A stretch of DNA of 6,783 nt from CAZBGL01 sp964491375. GTDB lineage: Bacteria > Desulfobacterota > Deferrisomatia > Deferrisomatales > Deferrisomataceae. Position 1 is the stretch's first letter. The number at the start of each line of letters is the position of its first letter. Shown here one piece after another: positions 6,083 to 6,783 of the stretch. Below the pieces are notes generated by a model. It searched no databases. It saw nothing but the letters and a program-made list of their open reading frames with translations, and had not been told where the DNA came from. Both the position numbers and the translations under genes were made by a program. The DNA lies in contig CAZBGL010000265.1 of the NCBI GenBank assembly GCA_964491375.1, forward strand, positions 1-6,783. The letters run 5' to 3'.

Positions 6083-6783
6083 ATGAGCCAGCGCCTTTGG
6101 ATCGAGGTACTGGGGCTCGACGACGCCGCTCGTGAGGCCCGCCTTTCCTTCCTGGACATCGGGCCCGAGGACCTGGAGCGGCTGGCCCGGCTCCGACACG
6201 TCCTTCTGCCCCACCTGGACGCGCTCGTACGCGACTGGCACGACGAACTGAGCCGGCTCCCCCAGACCCAGAAACTCCTGTCGTCGAGTCGTGGCCGTGA
6301 ACACCTGCGCGCTGTGCAGGTGCGGTACTTCCAGACTCTCCTCACCGGCCCTTACGATCGGGACTACTTCGAGGACCGGTTGCGCATCGGCTTCGTGCAC
6401 GAGCGGGTGGGGTTGGACCCGGCCTGGTACACCGGTGCGTACCGGAAGTTCCTCGAACGGGTGCGACGGTTCCTGGCCGGACAGGGCGTGGACCACGACA
6501 CGGCGGAGCAGTGGTTCGCAAGCCTCGAAAAGGCCGTCTTCCTGGACATGCAGCTCGCACTGGACGCCTACTTCCACACCCGGAACCAGGCGGTGCTGGA
6601 GGCCAACCGGGAGCTGCGGAAACTCGCCGAGGAACTCGAGGCGAAGCACGAGGCGCTCAGGATTCAGTTCGCCCGGGCCCAGGAGGCCGCGCGGATCAAG
6701 GAGGAGTTTCTCTCCAAGGTGAGCCACGAACTGCGCACGCCCTTGAACGCCATCCTGGGATACGCGGACCTGCTGGCCGACGG
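6083..6783 (+). CDS. Globin-coupled sensor histidine kinase (3'-truncated by window)
   Basis: The first 233 residues are visible; the gene runs off the window end with no stop. An in-frame TGA at 6074-6076 makes ATG 6083 the first possible start. Residues about 20-165 match the protoglobin (globin-coupled sensor) domain: LRHVLLPHLDALVRDWHDEL, then RYFQTLLTGPYDRDYFEDR (81-99), then RIGFVHERVGLDPAWYTGAY (101-120), where His106 is the expected proximal haem ligand. A charged helix with coiled-coil character (about 166-205) links to the HisKA dimerisation domain, with the H-box FLSKVSHELRTPLN, phospho-acceptor His215. The catalytic ATPase domain lies beyond the window. No transmembrane segment is seen, so it is predicted to be a soluble haem-based gas (O2, CO or NO) or redox sensor. 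The residue aligned with the distal B10 Tyr appears to be His53. Related architecture is known from the Anaeromyxobacter globin-coupled kinase AfGcHK. Confidence 0.92.
   Translation, partial: MSQRLWIEVLGLDDAAREARLSFLDIGPEDLERLARLRHVLLPHLDALVRDWHDELSRLPQTQKLLSSSRGREHLRAVQVRYFQTLLTGPYDRDYFEDRLRIGFVHERVGLDPAWYTGAYRKFLERVRRFLAGQGVDHDTAEQWFASLEKAVFLDMQLALDAYFHTRNQAVLEANRELRKLAEELEAKHEALRIQFARAQEAARIKEEFLSKVSHELRTPLNAILGYADLLAD

Overview
The window comes from a GC-rich bacterial chromosome. GroEL, GroES, the CIRCE heat-shock operator, a ResB-type cytochrome c maturation protein and a globin-coupled histidine kinase together fit a deltaproteobacterial lineage, with Desulfuromonadota/Myxococcota-like relatives as my best guess. 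This rests on remembered GroEL sequence features, not on a search. All real genes lie on the + strand; long open frames on the - strand are GC-driven shadows.

Layout. (1) Positions 1-896 hold the 3' part of a GAPDH-family gene that starts before the window. Its frame is intact, but the catalytic Cys is Ser and the phosphate-binding residues are altered, so it looks like a pseudoenzyme. (2) Positions 919-1923, 22 bp downstream with its own ribosome binding site, hold a complete and apparently active NAD-type GAPDH (gap). (3) Positions 1924-2054 hold a sigma70-type promoter and a CIRCE element (HrcA operator). (4) groES (2055-2345) and groEL (2395-4017) follow, closed by a strong intrinsic terminator (4040-4075). 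(5) After a non-coding leader with a candidate promoter comes a stand-alone receiver-domain response regulator (4265-4645), then a ResB-like cytochrome c biogenesis membrane protein (4692-5900). (6) After a 182-bp spacer with palindromes, a sensor histidine kinase with an N-terminal protoglobin domain starts at 6083 and runs off the window end.

How the parts work together. The two gap genes are probably co-transcribed; the dead paralogue may be a regulatory or structural partner of the active enzyme, which is inference. groESL is a separate heat-shock unit, predicted to be repressed by HrcA. The right-hand genes share a redox/respiration theme: haem attachment to c-type cytochromes (ResB), haem-based gas sensing (globin kinase) and a phospho-acceptor receiver. 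No CcsA/ResC partner for ResB is visible.

The points most worth following are the Cys-to-Ser GAPDH paralogue beside an active gap, the CIRCE element whose spacer completes a 10-bp hairpin, and the globin-coupled kinase with a His where the distal (B10) Tyr is expected. I see no mobile element, CRISPR array, tRNA or rRNA.
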